Made by a program: the position numbers and the translations under genes
The notes under the pieces: model-generated
Seen by the model: the letters and a program-made list of their open reading frames with translations, nothing else
Told to the model about the DNA's origin: nothing
Databases searched by the model: none
Assembly (NCBI GenBank): GCA_036257595.1
Contig: DATAFF010000030.1
Coordinates: 1-39,372, forward strand
Reading direction: 5' to 3'
Origin: DATAFF01 sp036257595
Lineage (GTDB): Bacteria; Pseudomonadota; Alphaproteobacteria; Rhizobiales; Aestuariivirgaceae
DNA: 39,372 nt
Shown here: positions 9,787 to 19,972 of the stretch, piece after piece
Position numbering within the stretch: the first letter of the stretch is position 1
Layout of the letters: each line of letters starts with the position of its first letter

Positions 9787-10239
9787 ATGAAGAAACGCCC
9801 CTCCGATCAATCTCCCTGGATGCCCGCGCCCACCTTCGGACGATCGATCAGGCCGGGCATCGGCTTCAACCTGCTCGTCGAGGATGTGGCGCGGTCGGTG
9901 CGATTTGCAACCACCGTGCTTGGCGCTACCGTCACCTATGCCGATGAGGATTTCGCCGTTCTTCGCGCCGTCGGCGCCGATTGGATGGTCCATGCCGATC
10001 ACACCTATCGTGACAATCCGGTGATCGGCCTCGTCGAAGGCGTCACCGGGCGCGGTGCCGGCATCGAGCTCAGGCTCTATGGCGTCGATCCCGATGCAGC
10101 GGAAGCGGCTGCCCGACACGGCGGCTATACGGTGCTCGCCGGTGCCATGGACAAGCCGCATGGCCTGCGCGAGTGCATTGTCCTCGACGATGACGGCTAT
10201 TGTTGGGTGCCCGGTACGGCAAGTCCAAAAGACGGTTGA
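9787..10239 (+). CDS. VOC (glyoxalase/bleomycin-resistance fold) protein
   Basis: The 150-residue protein has the paired beta-alpha-beta-beta-beta pattern of the vicinal oxygen chelate fold: GIGFNLLVEDVARSVRFATTVLGATVTYADEDFAVLRA in the first module and IELRLYGVDPDAAEAAA...LRECIVLDDDGYCWVPG in the second. Members include lyases, dioxygenases and resistance proteins and cannot be told apart at this level. The start follows GAAGCTGAAAG. It lies 51 bases before an ArsR-type regulator in the same direction, an arrangement often seen when the regulator controls the VOC gene. Confidence 0.75.
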   Translation: MKKRPSDQSPWMPAPTFGRSIRPGIGFNLLVEDVARSVRFATTVLGATVTYADEDFAVLRAVGADWMVHADHTYRDNPVIGLVEGVTGRGAGIELRLYGVDPDAAEAAARHGGYTVLAGAMDKPHGLRECIVLDDDGYCWVPGTASPKDG

Positions 10240-10290
10240 ATATCAGCACTTTGCGCTTGATCGAATCAGCATTTCCGCAAACATGGAAGG

Positions 10291-10587
10291 ATGGATACCA
10301 ACGCTGCTGCCAAGCTCCTTTCGGCGCTTGGGCAGACCACGCGCTTCGACATTTTGCGGGTCGTCGCGCCGCATTCCCGCGGCCAGGATTCTCATGGCCT
10401 CCCTGCCGGCGATATTGGCCGGGCGCTCGGCATCCCGCCGGCCACCCTGTCCTTTCATCTCAAGGAGATGACCTATAAGGGCTTGCTCAGCCAGTCCCGC
10501 TTTGGCCGGTCCGTCTACTATCGTGCCGATATCGAAGCGCTGCTCGACACGCTCGACTATTTGGTCAGCGAGGTGTGCGGCAGCTGA
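10291..10587 (+). CDS. ArsR-family transcriptional regulator
   Basis: This 98-residue winged-helix protein has the ArsR layout: a first helix (AAKLLSALGQTTRFDILRVV), the recognition helix-turn-helix (GDIGRALGIPPATLSFHLKEMTYKGLL) and the wing (SRFGRSVYYRAD). The metal-binding ELCVC motif of classical ArsR/SmtB sensors is absent, so it may sense something other than metal, or be controlled by a partner. A GGAAGG lies directly before the ATG. The arms TTTGCG (10250-10255) and CGCAAA (10276-10281) form an inverted repeat just upstream and could be its own operator. Confidence 0.85.
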   Translation: MDTNAAAKLLSALGQTTRFDILRVVAPHSRGQDSHGLPAGDIGRALGIPPATLSFHLKEMTYKGLLSQSRFGRSVYYRADIEALLDTLDYLVSEVCGS

Positions 10588-10618
10588 CCACCGCCTTGCG
10601 GCATTCCAGGGCGACCGT

Positions 10619-10666
10619 TAGAGCATGATATGATTAGGTTGACCCACCTGATCACATCATGCTCTA
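10619..10666. repeat. imperfect 21-bp inverted repeat with TAGAGCATGAT ends
   Basis: Arms 10619-10639 and 10646-10666 match at 19 of 21 positions around a six-base loop (TGACCC), giving a long hairpin between the ArsR gene and mmsA. The outer end TAGAGCATGAT recurs at 13708 and, as a perfect GAGCATGATGCTC palindrome, at 38667, so this is a dispersed intergenic element. It could act as a bidirectional terminator, although no T-run follows either arm. Confidence 0.8.
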
Positions 10667-10721
10667 GGGTGCCGGAACTTGGAATCGAGGAGCCCGGCAA
10701 AGGCAGCCGGGGCAAGTGGTC

Positions 10722-12221
<1,500 letters not shown>

Positions 12222-12230
12222 GCCGTTTCC

Positions 12231-12554
12231 ATGACCGGCCGACGCCATGCCATCGACCCCATCGAAGCGGCAACCGTGATGGGACTGAGGCTCCTCGACC
12301 TCGGCATGATGGTGACCCACCCCACCGCGTTACGCCGCAGTGAAGCGCAGCGTATGGTCGTCGAAAAGCAGATGGCGCTGCTCGAAGGCCTCTTCGCCAT
12401 GCAGATGGCATGGGCCAAGCTGCTGATCACCCCGTTCTGGCTATGGCCCAAGCCCGCCGCCCTTGCCGAGGAGCTGAGGCGGGCCGCCACGCGCCCGGCG
12501 GCGCGGCGCGTCGCCGCCAACGCCCGCCGCCTCAGGGCGCGGAAATCGCTCTAG
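12231..12554 (+). CDS. unidentified small protein
   Basis: I do not recognise this 107-residue protein. It begins nine bases after mmsA and 34 bases before zapE, in the same direction. It looks helical, with a Met-rich amphipathic middle (VVEKQMALLEGLFAMQMAW), a short WLWPKP stretch and a strongly basic Ala/Arg-rich tail (RRAATRPAARRVAANARR). The composition recalls small granule-associated or DNA-associated helical proteins, but no motif decides between them. The frame is open with normal high-GC codon use, so it is probably real. Confidence 0.6.
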   Translation: MTGRRHAIDPIEAATVMGLRLLDLGMMVTHPTALRRSEAQRMVVEKQMALLEGLFAMQMAWAKLLITPFWLWPKPAALAEELRRAATRPAARRVAANARRLRARKSL

Positions 12555-12588
12555 CGCGCATGATGTTGGCAGGTCCGACGGCGGCGAC

Positions 12589-13710
12589 ATGAGCGGCTCG
12601 ATCGTTGAGGCCTATGACCGCGCCGCGGCGCGCGGCGAGTTGGCGGCCGACCCCGCCCAGCATGAGCTTGCCGAGCGGCTCGATCGCCTCGCCGCCGAGC
12701 TTGCGCAATCTGAGTCGTCCACCGGTCTTCTCGGCATGTTGCGCGGGAAAGCGCGCCCGCCCCGCGGTCTCTACATTCAAGGCGATGTCGGCCGCGGCAA
12801 GACCCTGCTGCTCGACATGTTCTTCGAGCACGCCCCGGTCAGGAAGAAACGGCGGGTGCATTTTCATGCCTTCATGCAGGAGGTCCACACGGCGATCTTC
12901 GCCATTCGCCAGAACGGTCAGGACCGCAATGGCGACGCGGTGGTCACCGCTGCCCGCGACATTGCCGCGGCAGCGCGCCTTCTCTGTTTCGACGAGTTCC
13001 AGGTCAACGACATTGCCGATGCGATGATTCTCGGTCGCCTGTTCGAGGCGCTGTTCGCGGCGGGCACCGTGATCGTGCTCACCGCCAACATCCCTCCTGC
13101 CGATCTTTATCGTCATGGTCTGAACCGTCAGGTCTTCTTGCCCTTCATCCGGCTGATCGAGGAACGCCTCGAGCTCGTCACGCTGTCGGGCGGCATCGAC
13201 CATCGCTTGCAGCGCGTCGGCGGCGAGCAGGTCTATTTCTTCCCGCTCGGTGCCGGCGCCGATGCCCGCATGCAGTGGCTGTGGAAGCGCCTTACCGACA
13301 CCGATCGCGGCGAGCCCGTGACCCTTGCGGTCAAAGGCCGCAACTTTCTCGTGCCGCAGGCCGCCAGGAAGATCGCCCGCTTCGATTTCGCCGATCTCTG
13401 CCAGGCCGCCGTCGGCCCTGCCGACTATCTCGCCATCGCGGCCGTGTTCGATGGCGTGTTCGTCGAGCAGATACCTGTGCTGCAACCGGCACAGGTGAAC
13501 GAGGCCCGCCGCTTCACCATGCTCATCGACACGCTCTATGACCGCCAGATCCGTTTTGCCGCCTCTGCCGAGACCCCGCCGGAAGGGATCTATGCCGCAG
13601 GCCTCAACACCTTCGAGTTTGCCCGCACCGTCTCCCGCCTCCGGGAAATGATCTCGGCGAGCTATTGGGCGGCGGGCCCGGATCGCGCCCGGGCTGCCAT
13701 ATTGACGTAG
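12589..13710 (+). CDS. zapE: cell division protein ZapE (AFG1-like ATPase)
   Basis: The 373-residue protein is an AFG1/ZapE P-loop ATPase. Walker A is GDVGRGKT at 65-72 and Walker B is CFDEF at 133-137, with the family signatures RRVHFHAFM before it and TANIPPADLYRHGLNRQVFLPFI after it. In Escherichia coli ZapE binds FtsZ and destabilises Z-rings late in division; the mitochondrial homologue handles misfolded respiratory proteins. It lies just upstream of mdh in the same direction, an order common in alphaproteobacteria. Its TAG stop is the first three bases of a TAGAGCATGAT repeat end. Confidence 0.92.
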   Translation: MSGSIVEAYDRAAARGELAADPAQHELAERLDRLAAELAQSESSTGLLGMLRGKARPPRGLYIQGDVGRGKTLLLDMFFEHAPVRKKRRVHFHAFMQEVHTAIFAIRQNGQDRNGDAVVTAARDIAAAARLLCFDEFQVNDIADAMILGRLFEALFAAGTVIVLTANIPPADLYRHGLNRQVFLPFIRLIEERLELVTLSGGIDHRLQRVGGEQVYFFPLGAGADARMQWLWKRLTDTDRGEPVTLAVKGRNFLVPQAARKIARFDFADLCQAAVGPADYLAIAAVFDGVFVEQIPVLQPAQVNEARRFTMLIDTLYDRQIRFAASAETPPEGIYAAGLNTFEFARTVSRLREMISASYWAAGPDRARAAILT

Positions 13711-13737
13711 AGCATGATGGGGTTAGCGCCCTTTTTC

Positions 13738-13786
13738 TTGCGGGCAGCACCCCGGCACGGTAGAGAGTGGCGCGTTGTTGCACTGC
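13738..13786 (+). promoter_or_regulatory. possible mdh promoter with TTGCACTGC site
   Basis: TTGCGG (13738-13743), 17 bases and TAGAGA (13761-13766) form a weak sigma-70-type promoter. TTGCACTGC at 13778-13786 lies just after the expected start point. Its complement GCAGTGCA is also the core of the sites in the ccr promoter, and GCAGTGCAA is matched in full when one more base is included. Confidence 0.3.
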
Positions 13787-13799
13787 GAAGGACATCGCC

Positions 13800-14762
13800 A
13801 TGGCGCGCAAAAGGATCGCCCTCGTGGGCGGCGGGATGATTGGCGGCACGCTTGCCCACCTCGCCGGCCTCAAGGAGCTCGGCGATCTGATCATTTTTGA
13901 CATCGTCGAGGGCCTGCCCCAGGGCAAGGCACTCGATATCGCCCAATCCTCGCCGATCGAGGGCTTTGACGCCAGGATCTCCGGCGTCAACCGCTATGAC
14001 GGCATCGAGGGCGCCGACGTCGTCATCGTCACCGCCGGTGTTCCGCGCAAGCCCGGCATGAGCCGCGACGACCTCCTGGAGATCAATCTCAAGGTGATGA
14101 GCCAGGTCGGCGCCGGCGTGAAGAAATATGCCCCAAATGCATTCGTCATCTGCATCACCAACCCGCTCGACGTCATGGTCTGGGCGCTGCAGAAATATTC
14201 CGGGCTGCCGACCAACCAGGTCGTCGGCATGGCCGGCGTGCTCGACTCGGCGCGGTTCCGCTACTTCCTCGCCGAGGAGTTCAATGTCTCGGTCGAGGAT
14301 GTCACCGCCTTCGTCCTTGGTGGGCATGGCGACACGATGGTGCCGCTGCAGCGCTATTCGACGGTCGCCGGCATCCCCCTTCCCGACCTCGTCGCCATGA
14401 AATGGACTACCCAGAAGCGCATCGACGAGATCGTTCAGCGCACCCGCGACGGCGGCGCCGAGATCGTCGGCCTGCTCAAGACCGGCTCGGCCTTCTATGC
14501 CCCCGCCTCGGCCGCGATCGCCATGGCCGAGAGCTATCTCAAGGACAAGAAGCGGGTGCTGCCCTGCGCCGCTCACCTCAAGGGCGAATATGGCGTCGAC
14601 AACCTCTATGTCGGCGTGCCGGTCGTCATCGGTGCCGGCGGCGTCGAGCGGATCGTCGAGATCAGGCTCGACAATGACGAGAAGAACCAGTTCAAGAACT
14701 CCATCAAAGCGGTGCAGGGGCTGATGGATGCGGCCCGAAAGATCGCGCCCGACCTCGGCTGA
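13800..14762 (+). CDS. mdh: malate dehydrogenase (LDH-like type)
   Basis: The 320-residue enzyme interconverts malate and oxaloacetate with NAD in the TCA cycle. Visible features are the dinucleotide loop GGGMIGG at 10-16, Asp34 after the second strand (NAD preference), the substrate loop arginines Arg83 and Arg89 in VPRKPGMSR, Asp149 and Arg152 in LDSARFR, and the catalytic His176 in GGHGDTMVPL. Arg83 within the mobile loop is diagnostic for malate over lactate. ATG 13800 follows AAGGA. It opens the mdh-sucCDAB-lpd block, with its own probable promoter. Confidence 0.96.
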   Translation: MARKRIALVGGGMIGGTLAHLAGLKELGDLIIFDIVEGLPQGKALDIAQSSPIEGFDARISGVNRYDGIEGADVVIVTAGVPRKPGMSRDDLLEINLKVMSQVGAGVKKYAPNAFVICITNPLDVMVWALQKYSGLPTNQVVGMAGVLDSARFRYFLAEEFNVSVEDVTAFVLGGHGDTMVPLQRYSTVAGIPLPDLVAMKWTTQKRIDEIVQRTRDGGAEIVGLLKTGSAFYAPASAAIAMAESYLKDKKRVLPCAAHLKGEYGVDNLYVGVPVVIGAGGVERIVEIRLDNDEKNQFKNSIKAVQGLMDAARKIAPDLG

Positions 14763-14776
14763 GGATCATTGGTATA

Positions 14777-14819
14777 TGGTATACCAGAATTGGCGGAAGG
14801 AATATTCGGTGGTATACCT
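14777..14819. promoter_or_regulatory. two GGTATACC palindromes upstream of sucC
   Basis: TGGTATACCA (14777-14786) and TGGTATACCT (14810-14819) share the eight-base palindrome GGTATACC, with centres 33 bp apart, close to three helical turns. The 93-bp mdh-sucC gap is the most AT-rich in this operon. Sites of the form TNGTATACNA are typical for GntR-family (FCD type) regulators, so a dimer-of-dimers operator controlling sucCDAB is likely. The regulator itself is not in the window. Confidence 0.55.
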
Positions 14820-14855
14820 GCCTTCGTTTGAGCATGCGTTCAAGGAGGGCCGCCG

Positions 14856-16025
14856 ATGAACATCCACGAATATCAGGCCAAGGAGCTGCTGCGCCAGTTT
14901 GGCGTGCCGACCGGCCGGGGATTGCCCGCTTTCACCGTCGACGAAGCGGTCGCCGCCGCCGAGAAGCTCGGCAGCCCGGTCTTCGTCGTCAAGGCGCAGA
15001 TCCATGCCGGCGGCCGCGGCAAGGGCGGCGGCGTCAAGGTGGTGAAGAGCCTTGACGATGTCCGCCGCGAGGCCAGGCGCATGCTGGGCATGACCCTCGT
15101 CACCCCGCAGACTGGTCCCCAGGGCAGGATCGTCAACCGCCTTTATATCGAGGAAGGCAGCCCGATCGCCCGCGAGCTCTATCTATCCTGCCTGGTTGAC
15201 CGCGCCACTTCGCGCGTCGCCTTCATCGCCTCGACCGAGGGCGGCATGGACATCGAGCAGGTCGCCCATGACACGCCCGACAAGATCGCCACCATCCGGG
15301 TCGATCCGGCCACCGGTTATTTCCCCTATGTCGGCCGCGACATCGCGGCCGCTCTGCGGCTCGAGGGCGATCTTCAGAAGCAATGCGTGGCGATGGTCGC
15401 AGGGCTCTACAACGCCTTCATCGCCAAGGATATGAGCCTCCTCGAGATCAATCCGCTGGTCGTCACCGAGGACGGCAAGCTGCTCTGCCTCGACGCCAAG
15501 ATCAATTTCGACTCCAACGCGCTTTACCGCCACAAGGACGTGCTGGCGATGCGCGACGAGAGCGAGGAGGATGCCAAGGAGATCGAAGCCTCGAAATTCG
15601 ACCTCTCCTACATCGCGCTCGACGGCAATATCGGCTGCATGGTCAACGGCGCCGGCCTCGCCATGGCGACCATGGACATCATCAAGCTCTATGGCGCCAG
15701 GCCGGCAAACTTTCTCGATGTCGGCGGCGGCGCCACCCGCGAGAAGGTCACCGCCGCCTTCAAGATCATCACCTCCGATCCGCAGGTCGAAGGCATCCTC
15801 GTCAATATTTTCGGCGGCATCATGCGTTGCGACATCATCGCCGAAGGGGTGATCGCCGCCGTCAGGGAAGTCGGCCTCGAAGTGCCGCTGGTGGTGCGCC
15901 TCGAAGGCACCAATGTCGAGCTCGGCCGGAAGATCCTGAACGAATCGGGCCTCAACGTCATCGCCGCCAATGACCTCGACGATGCGGCAAAGAAAGTGGT
16001 CGCGGCCGTCAAGGAGGCCGCGTGA
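14856..16025 (+). CDS. sucC: succinyl-CoA synthetase beta subunit
   Basis: The 389-residue subunit carries an N-terminal ATP-grasp domain (MNIHEYQAKELLRQFGVP, then KAQIHAGGRGKGGGVK around residues 46-61) and the C-terminal ligase domain with LDVGGGATREKVTAAFKI and NIFGGIMRCDIIA. It binds ADP or GDP and succinate and, with SucD, makes succinyl-CoA or generates a nucleoside triphosphate in the TCA cycle. AAGGAGG lies just upstream of the start. Its stop overlaps the sucD start by one base (TGATG). Confidence 0.97.
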   Translation: MNIHEYQAKELLRQFGVPTGRGLPAFTVDEAVAAAEKLGSPVFVVKAQIHAGGRGKGGGVKVVKSLDDVRREARRMLGMTLVTPQTGPQGRIVNRLYIEEGSPIARELYLSCLVDRATSRVAFIASTEGGMDIEQVAHDTPDKIATIRVDPATGYFPYVGRDIAAALRLEGDLQKQCVAMVAGLYNAFIAKDMSLLEINPLVVTEDGKLLCLDAKINFDSNALYRHKDVLAMRDESEEDAKEIEASKFDLSYIALDGNIGCMVNGAGLAMATMDIIKLYGARPANFLDVGGGATREKVTAAFKIITSDPQVEGILVNIFGGIMRCDIIAEGVIAAVREVGLEVPLVVRLEGTNVELGRKILNESGLNVIAANDLDDAAKKVVAAVKEAA

Positions 16026-16900
16026 TGTCGATCCTCGTCAACCGCGAAACCAAGGTCATCTGCCAGGGCATCACCGGCACCCAGGGCACCTTCCACACCG
16101 AGCAGGCCATCGCCTACGGCACCCGCATGGTCGGCGGCGTCACCCCCGGTCGTGGCGGCTCGATCCATCTCGGCCTGCCGGTGTTCGACACCGTTGCCGC
16201 CGCCGTCGCCGAGACCGGCGCCGACGCCTCGGCGATCTATGTCCCGCCGTCCTTTGCCGCCGACGCCATCCTCGAGGCGGTCGCCGCCGAGGTCCCGCTG
16301 GCCGTCTGCATCACCGAGGGCATTCCGGTGATGGACATGGTCAAGGTCAAGCGTGCCCTCGAAGGCTCGAAGACCCGGCTCATCGGGCCGAACTGCCCCG
16401 GCATCATCACGCCCAACGAGTGCAAGATCGGCATCATGCCGGGCCACATCTTCAAGAAGGGCTCGGTCGGCATCGTGTCGCGTTCCGGCACCTTGACATA
16501 TGAGGCCGTCAAACAAACATCCGATACCGGGCTCGGCCAGTCCACCGCTGTCGGCATCGGCGGCGATCCCGTCAAAGGCACCGAGTTCATCGACGTTCTG
16601 GAGCTCTTCCTGGCAGACCCCGAAACCCGCTCGATTGTCATGATCGGCGAGATCGGTGGCTCGGCCGAGGAGGAGGCCGCCGATTTCCTGCGCCTCTCCA
16701 AGGTTAAGAAGCCGACGGTCGGCTTCATTGCCGGCCGCACCGCTCCTCCTGGTCGTCGCATGGGCCATGCCGGTGCCATCATTTCCGGCGGCCGCGGCGG
16801 TGCCGAGGACAAGATCGAGGCGATGCGGCGCGCCAATGTGACGATTGCCGATTCCCCCGCGGCGCTGGGCACGACACTCGCCAGGCTGTTGACCGGCTGA
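16025..16900 (+). CDS. sucD: succinyl-CoA synthetase alpha subunit
   Basis: The 291-residue subunit has the CoA-binding Rossmann domain (VICQGITGTQGTFHTEQAI) and the ligase domain with the phosphorylated histidine His248 in RRMGHAGAI. Other signatures are IGPNCPGIITP and GIVSRSGTLTYEA. ATG 16025 shares a base with the sucC stop; an in-frame GTG three bases earlier is less likely. It acts as a heteromer with SucC. Confidence 0.97.
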   Translation: MSILVNRETKVICQGITGTQGTFHTEQAIAYGTRMVGGVTPGRGGSIHLGLPVFDTVAAAVAETGADASAIYVPPSFAADAILEAVAAEVPLAVCITEGIPVMDMVKVKRALEGSKTRLIGPNCPGIITPNECKIGIMPGHIFKKGSVGIVSRSGTLTYEAVKQTSDTGLGQSTAVGIGGDPVKGTEFIDVLELFLADPETRSIVMIGEIGGSAEEEAADFLRLSKVKKPTVGFIAGRTAPPGRRMGHAGAIISGGRGGAEDKIEAMRRANVTIADSPAALGTTLARLLTG

Positions 16901-16925
16901 GCAGCGCGAGACGGGGGCTCATAGC

Positions 16926-16978
16926 GGTGCCTTTCGGCACCCGACAACTGGAAAGGCCGGCGGGGCCCCTCGCCGGTC
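16926..16978. other. two hairpins in the sucD-sucA gap
   Basis: GGTGCC (16926-16931) pairs with GGCACC (16936-16941) around TTTC. Further on, GGCCGGCG (16955-16962) pairs with CGCCGGTC (16971-16978) with one G-T pair. No T-run follows, so they are more likely processing or stabilising structures within the operon mRNA than terminators. The second lies just before the sucA ribosome-binding region. Confidence 0.5.
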
Positions 16979-16987
16979 CGGAGAACG

Positions 16988-19945
16988 ATGACCAAGACAG
17001 ACCTCAACGAGGGCTTCGAGCGCACCTCGTTTCTCTATGGCGCCAACGCCCAATTCATCGAGCAGCTTTACGCCCGCTATCTGAATGACCCCGCCTCCGT
17101 CGATCCCGAATGGCAGCAATTCTTCGCCGGCCTGGAGGAAGATCGCGATACCGCCCTAAGGCAGACCCGAGGGCCCTCCTGGGAGCGGGCCGACTGGCCG
17201 GAGACCGTCAATGGCGAGATCGTGTCGGCCCTCGACGGCAATTGGCCGGCGCTGACCCGCGATGGCGAGACCCGCCCCGCCCGCCGCCCGCGCGATGGCG
17301 CTCCTGCCGAGATCTCCTCTGCCGAGATGCGCAAGGCGACCCTCGATTCGGTCCGCGCCCTGATGATGATCCGCGCCTATCGCATCCGCGGCCATCTCGC
17401 CGCCGATCTCGATCCGCTGCGCCTCAAGGATCCCGAGACCCATCCCGAGCTCGATCCGGCCTCCTACGGTTTCGGCCCGCAGGACATGGACCGCCCGATC
17501 TTCATCGACAATGTCCTCGGCCTCGAGCGGGCGACCCTCAACCAGATCATCGCCATTCTCAAGCGCACCTACTGCTCGACGCTTGGGGTCGAGTTCATGC
17601 ACATCTCCGATCCGCGCCAGAAGGCGTGGATCCAGGAGCGCATCGAGGGTCCCGACAAGGGCATCCGCTACACTGCCGAGGGCAAGCGGGCCATCCTCAA
17701 CAAGCTGATCGAGGCCGAGGGCTTCGAGCACTTCCTCAATGTCAAATACACCGGCACCAAGCGCTTCGGCCTCGATGGCGGCGAGTCGATGATCCCGGCG
17801 CTCGAGCAGATCATCAAGCGCGGCGGTCAGCTCGGTTTGCACGAGGTCGTTTTTGGCATGGCCCATCGCGGCCGGCTCAACGTGCTCGCCAATGTCATGG
17901 CCAAGCCCTATTCGGTGATCTTCCACGAGTTCAAGGGCGGTTCGTCGACCCCGGAGGAGGTCGAAGGCTCGGGCGATGTCAAATACCACCTCGGCTCCTC
18001 CTCCGACCGCGAGTTCGACGACAACCGCGTCCACCTGTCGCTGACCGCCAACCCGTCGCATCTCGAGATCGTCGATCCGGTGGTGCTCGGCAAGGTGCGC
18101 GCCAAGCAGGACCAGAATGGCGGCGACCGCCGCCGGGTGATGCCGCTGCTGATCCATGGCGATGCCGCCTTCGCGGGCCAGGGCGTGGTGGCGGAATGCT
18201 TCGGCCTGTCGGGCCTCAAGGGCCACCGCACCGGCGGCTCGCTCCATTACATCGTCAACAACCAGATCGGCTTCACCACGAGTCCGATCTGGGGGCGCTC
18301 GTCGCCCTATCCCTCAGACGTCGCCAAGATGATCGAAGCGCCGATCTTTCACGTCAATGGCGATGACCCCGAGGCAGTGGTCTACGCCGCCAAGATCGCC
18401 ACCGAGTTTCGCCAGAAGTTCAAGCATCCGGTGGTCATCGACATGTTCTGCTACCGCCGCTTCGGTCACAACGAGTCGGACGAGCCGGCCTTCACCCAGC
18501 CGATCATGTACAAGCGGATCGGCAAGCATCCAAGCGTCGTCGAGATCTATAGCCAACGCCTGATCGAGGAAGGCGTCGTGACGGCTGCCGACATCGAGGC
18601 GATGAAGGCCGACTTCCGCCGGCGCCTTGACGACGCCTTCGCGGCTTCCGACGGCTACAAGGCCAACAAGGCCGACTGGCTCGACGGCCGCTGGTCCGGC
18701 ATGAAGGCCGCCGCAAGAATGGACGACGATCCCCGCCGCGGCTCGACCGGCGTGCCTGCCGCCAAGCTGCGCGAGCTCGGCGACCGGGTGACCCGGCTGC
18801 CCCAGGGCTTCAGCGCGCACCGCACTCTGCTGCGCGTGCTCGAGGGCCGCCGCAAGACCATCATGGAAGGCACCGGCATCGACTGGGCGACCGCCGAGAC
18901 CCTGGCCTTTGCCACGCTGCTCGACGAAGGCTTCCCGGTACGCCTGTCGGGCCAGGACGTCCAGCGCGGCACCTTCTCGCAGCGCCACGCCGTCATCATC
19001 GATCAGGAGAGCGAGCGGCGCTACACACCGTTGAACCACCTGATGCGCGACCAGAAGGTGCGCTTCGAGGTCATCAATTCCATGCTCTCCGAGGAGGCGG
19101 TTCTCGGCTTCGAATATGGCTATTCGCTGGCCGAGCCCAATTGCCTGGTGCTGTGGGAGGCCCAGTTCGGCGACTTCGCCAATGGCGCCCAGGTGGTGTT
19201 CGACCAGTTCGTCTCGTCGGGCGAGCGCAAATGGCTGCGCATGTCGGGCCTCACCTGCCTGCTTCCGCATGGCTATGAGGGCCAGGGGCCCGAGCACTCC
19301 TCGGCGCGCCTCGAGCGCTATCTCCAAATGTGCGCCGAGGACAACATGCAGGTCGCCAACTGCACGACCCCGGCCAACTACTTCCACATCCTGCGCCGTC
19401 AGCTGAAGCGCGACATCCGCAAGCCGCTGATCCTGATGACGCCAAAATCGCTGCTGCGCCACAAGAAGGTGGTCTCCCGGCTCGACGAGATGGCCGACGG
19501 CACCTCCTTCCACCGCGTGCTCTATGACGGTGCCGAATCATCGCCCGACTCGATGATCAAGCTCGTCGAGGATTCGAAGATCCGCCGCGTCGTCCTGTGC
19601 TCGGGCAAGGTCTATTACGACCTCTTCGAGGAGCGCGAGCGGCGGGGCATCGACGACATCTACCTGATGCGGCTCGAGCAGCTCTATCCCTTCCCCCACA
19701 AGGCACTGGTCACCGAGCTCGCGCGCTTCAAAGGCGCCGACATGGTGTGGTGCCAGGAGGAGCCGTACAATATGGGCGCCTGGATGTTTGTTCAGCCCAA
19801 TCTCGAATGGGTGCTGATCAAGATCGATGCCAAGTGCAAGCGTCCGCGTTACGCTGGTCGTCCACCCTCGGCCGCGACCGCCACCGGATTGATGAGCAAG
19901 CATATGTCGGAGCTGAAAACCCTGCTCGAAGAAGCTCTGGGGTGA
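16988..19945 (+). CDS. sucA: 2-oxoglutarate dehydrogenase E1 component
   Basis: The 985-residue thiamine-diphosphate enzyme decarboxylates 2-oxoglutarate and hands succinyl to the lipoyl group of SucB. The N terminus (FLYGANAQFIEQLYARYLNDPASVDPEWQ) is the short E2-binding segment of E1o. Active-site regions include GMAHRGRLNVLAN, the ThDP motif starting IHGDAAFAGQG and ending NNQIGFTT, and CYRRFGHNESDEP; the C-terminal part has GYEGQGPEHSSAR and EEPYNMGAW. Length is normal for the family. It lies in the same direction as sucCD and 27 bases before sucB. Confidence 0.97.
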   Translation: MTKTDLNEGFERTSFLYGANAQFIEQLYARYLNDPASVDPEWQQFFAGLEEDRDTALRQTRGPSWERADWPETVNGEIVSALDGNWPALTRDGETRPARRPRDGAPAEISSAEMRKATLDSVRALMMIRAYRIRGHLAADLDPLRLKDPETHPELDPASYGFGPQDMDRPIFIDNVLGLERATLNQIIAILKRTYCSTLGVEFMHISDPRQKAWIQERIEGPDKGIRYTAEGKRAILNKLIEAEGFEHFLNVKYTGTKRFGLDGGESMIPALEQIIKRGGQLGLHEVVFGMAHRGRLNVLANVMAKPYSVIFHEFKGGSSTPEEVEGSGDVKYHLGSSSDREFDDNRVHLSLTANPSHLEIVDPVVLGKVRAKQDQNGGDRRRVMPLLIHGDAAFAGQGVVAECFGLSGLKGHRTGGSLHYIVNNQIGFTTSPIWGRSSPYPSDVAKMIEAPIFHVNGDDPEAVVYAAKIATEFRQKFKHPVVIDMFCYRRFGHNESDEPAFTQPIMYKRIGKHPSVVEIYSQRLIEEGVVTAADIEAMKADFRRRLDDAFAASDGYKANKADWLDGRWSGMKAAARMDDDPRRGSTGVPAAKLRELGDRVTRLPQGFSAHRTLLRVLEGRRKTIMEGTGIDWATAETLAFATLLDEGFPVRLSGQDVQRGTFSQRHAVIIDQESERRYTPLNHLMRDQKVRFEVINSMLSEEAVLGFEYGYSLAEPNCLVLWEAQFGDFANGAQVVFDQFVSSGERKWLRMSGLTCLLPHGYEGQGPEHSSARLERYLQMCAEDNMQVANCTTPANYFHILRRQLKRDIRKPLILMTPKSLLRHKKVVSRLDEMADGTSFHRVLYDGAESSPDSMIKLVEDSKIRRVVLCSGKVYYDLFEERERRGIDDIYLMRLEQLYPFPHKALVTELARFKGADMVWCQEEPYNMGAWMFVQPNLEWVLIKIDAKCKRPRYAGRPPSAATATGLMSKHMSELKTLLEEALG

Positions 19946-19972
19946 CAATCAAGGCTTGGGAAGGGCGTGACG

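Noticed and set aside
16926..16941. Transcription terminator between sucD and sucA
   Set aside because: The hairpin has no T-run, and the genes form one pathway in one direction.
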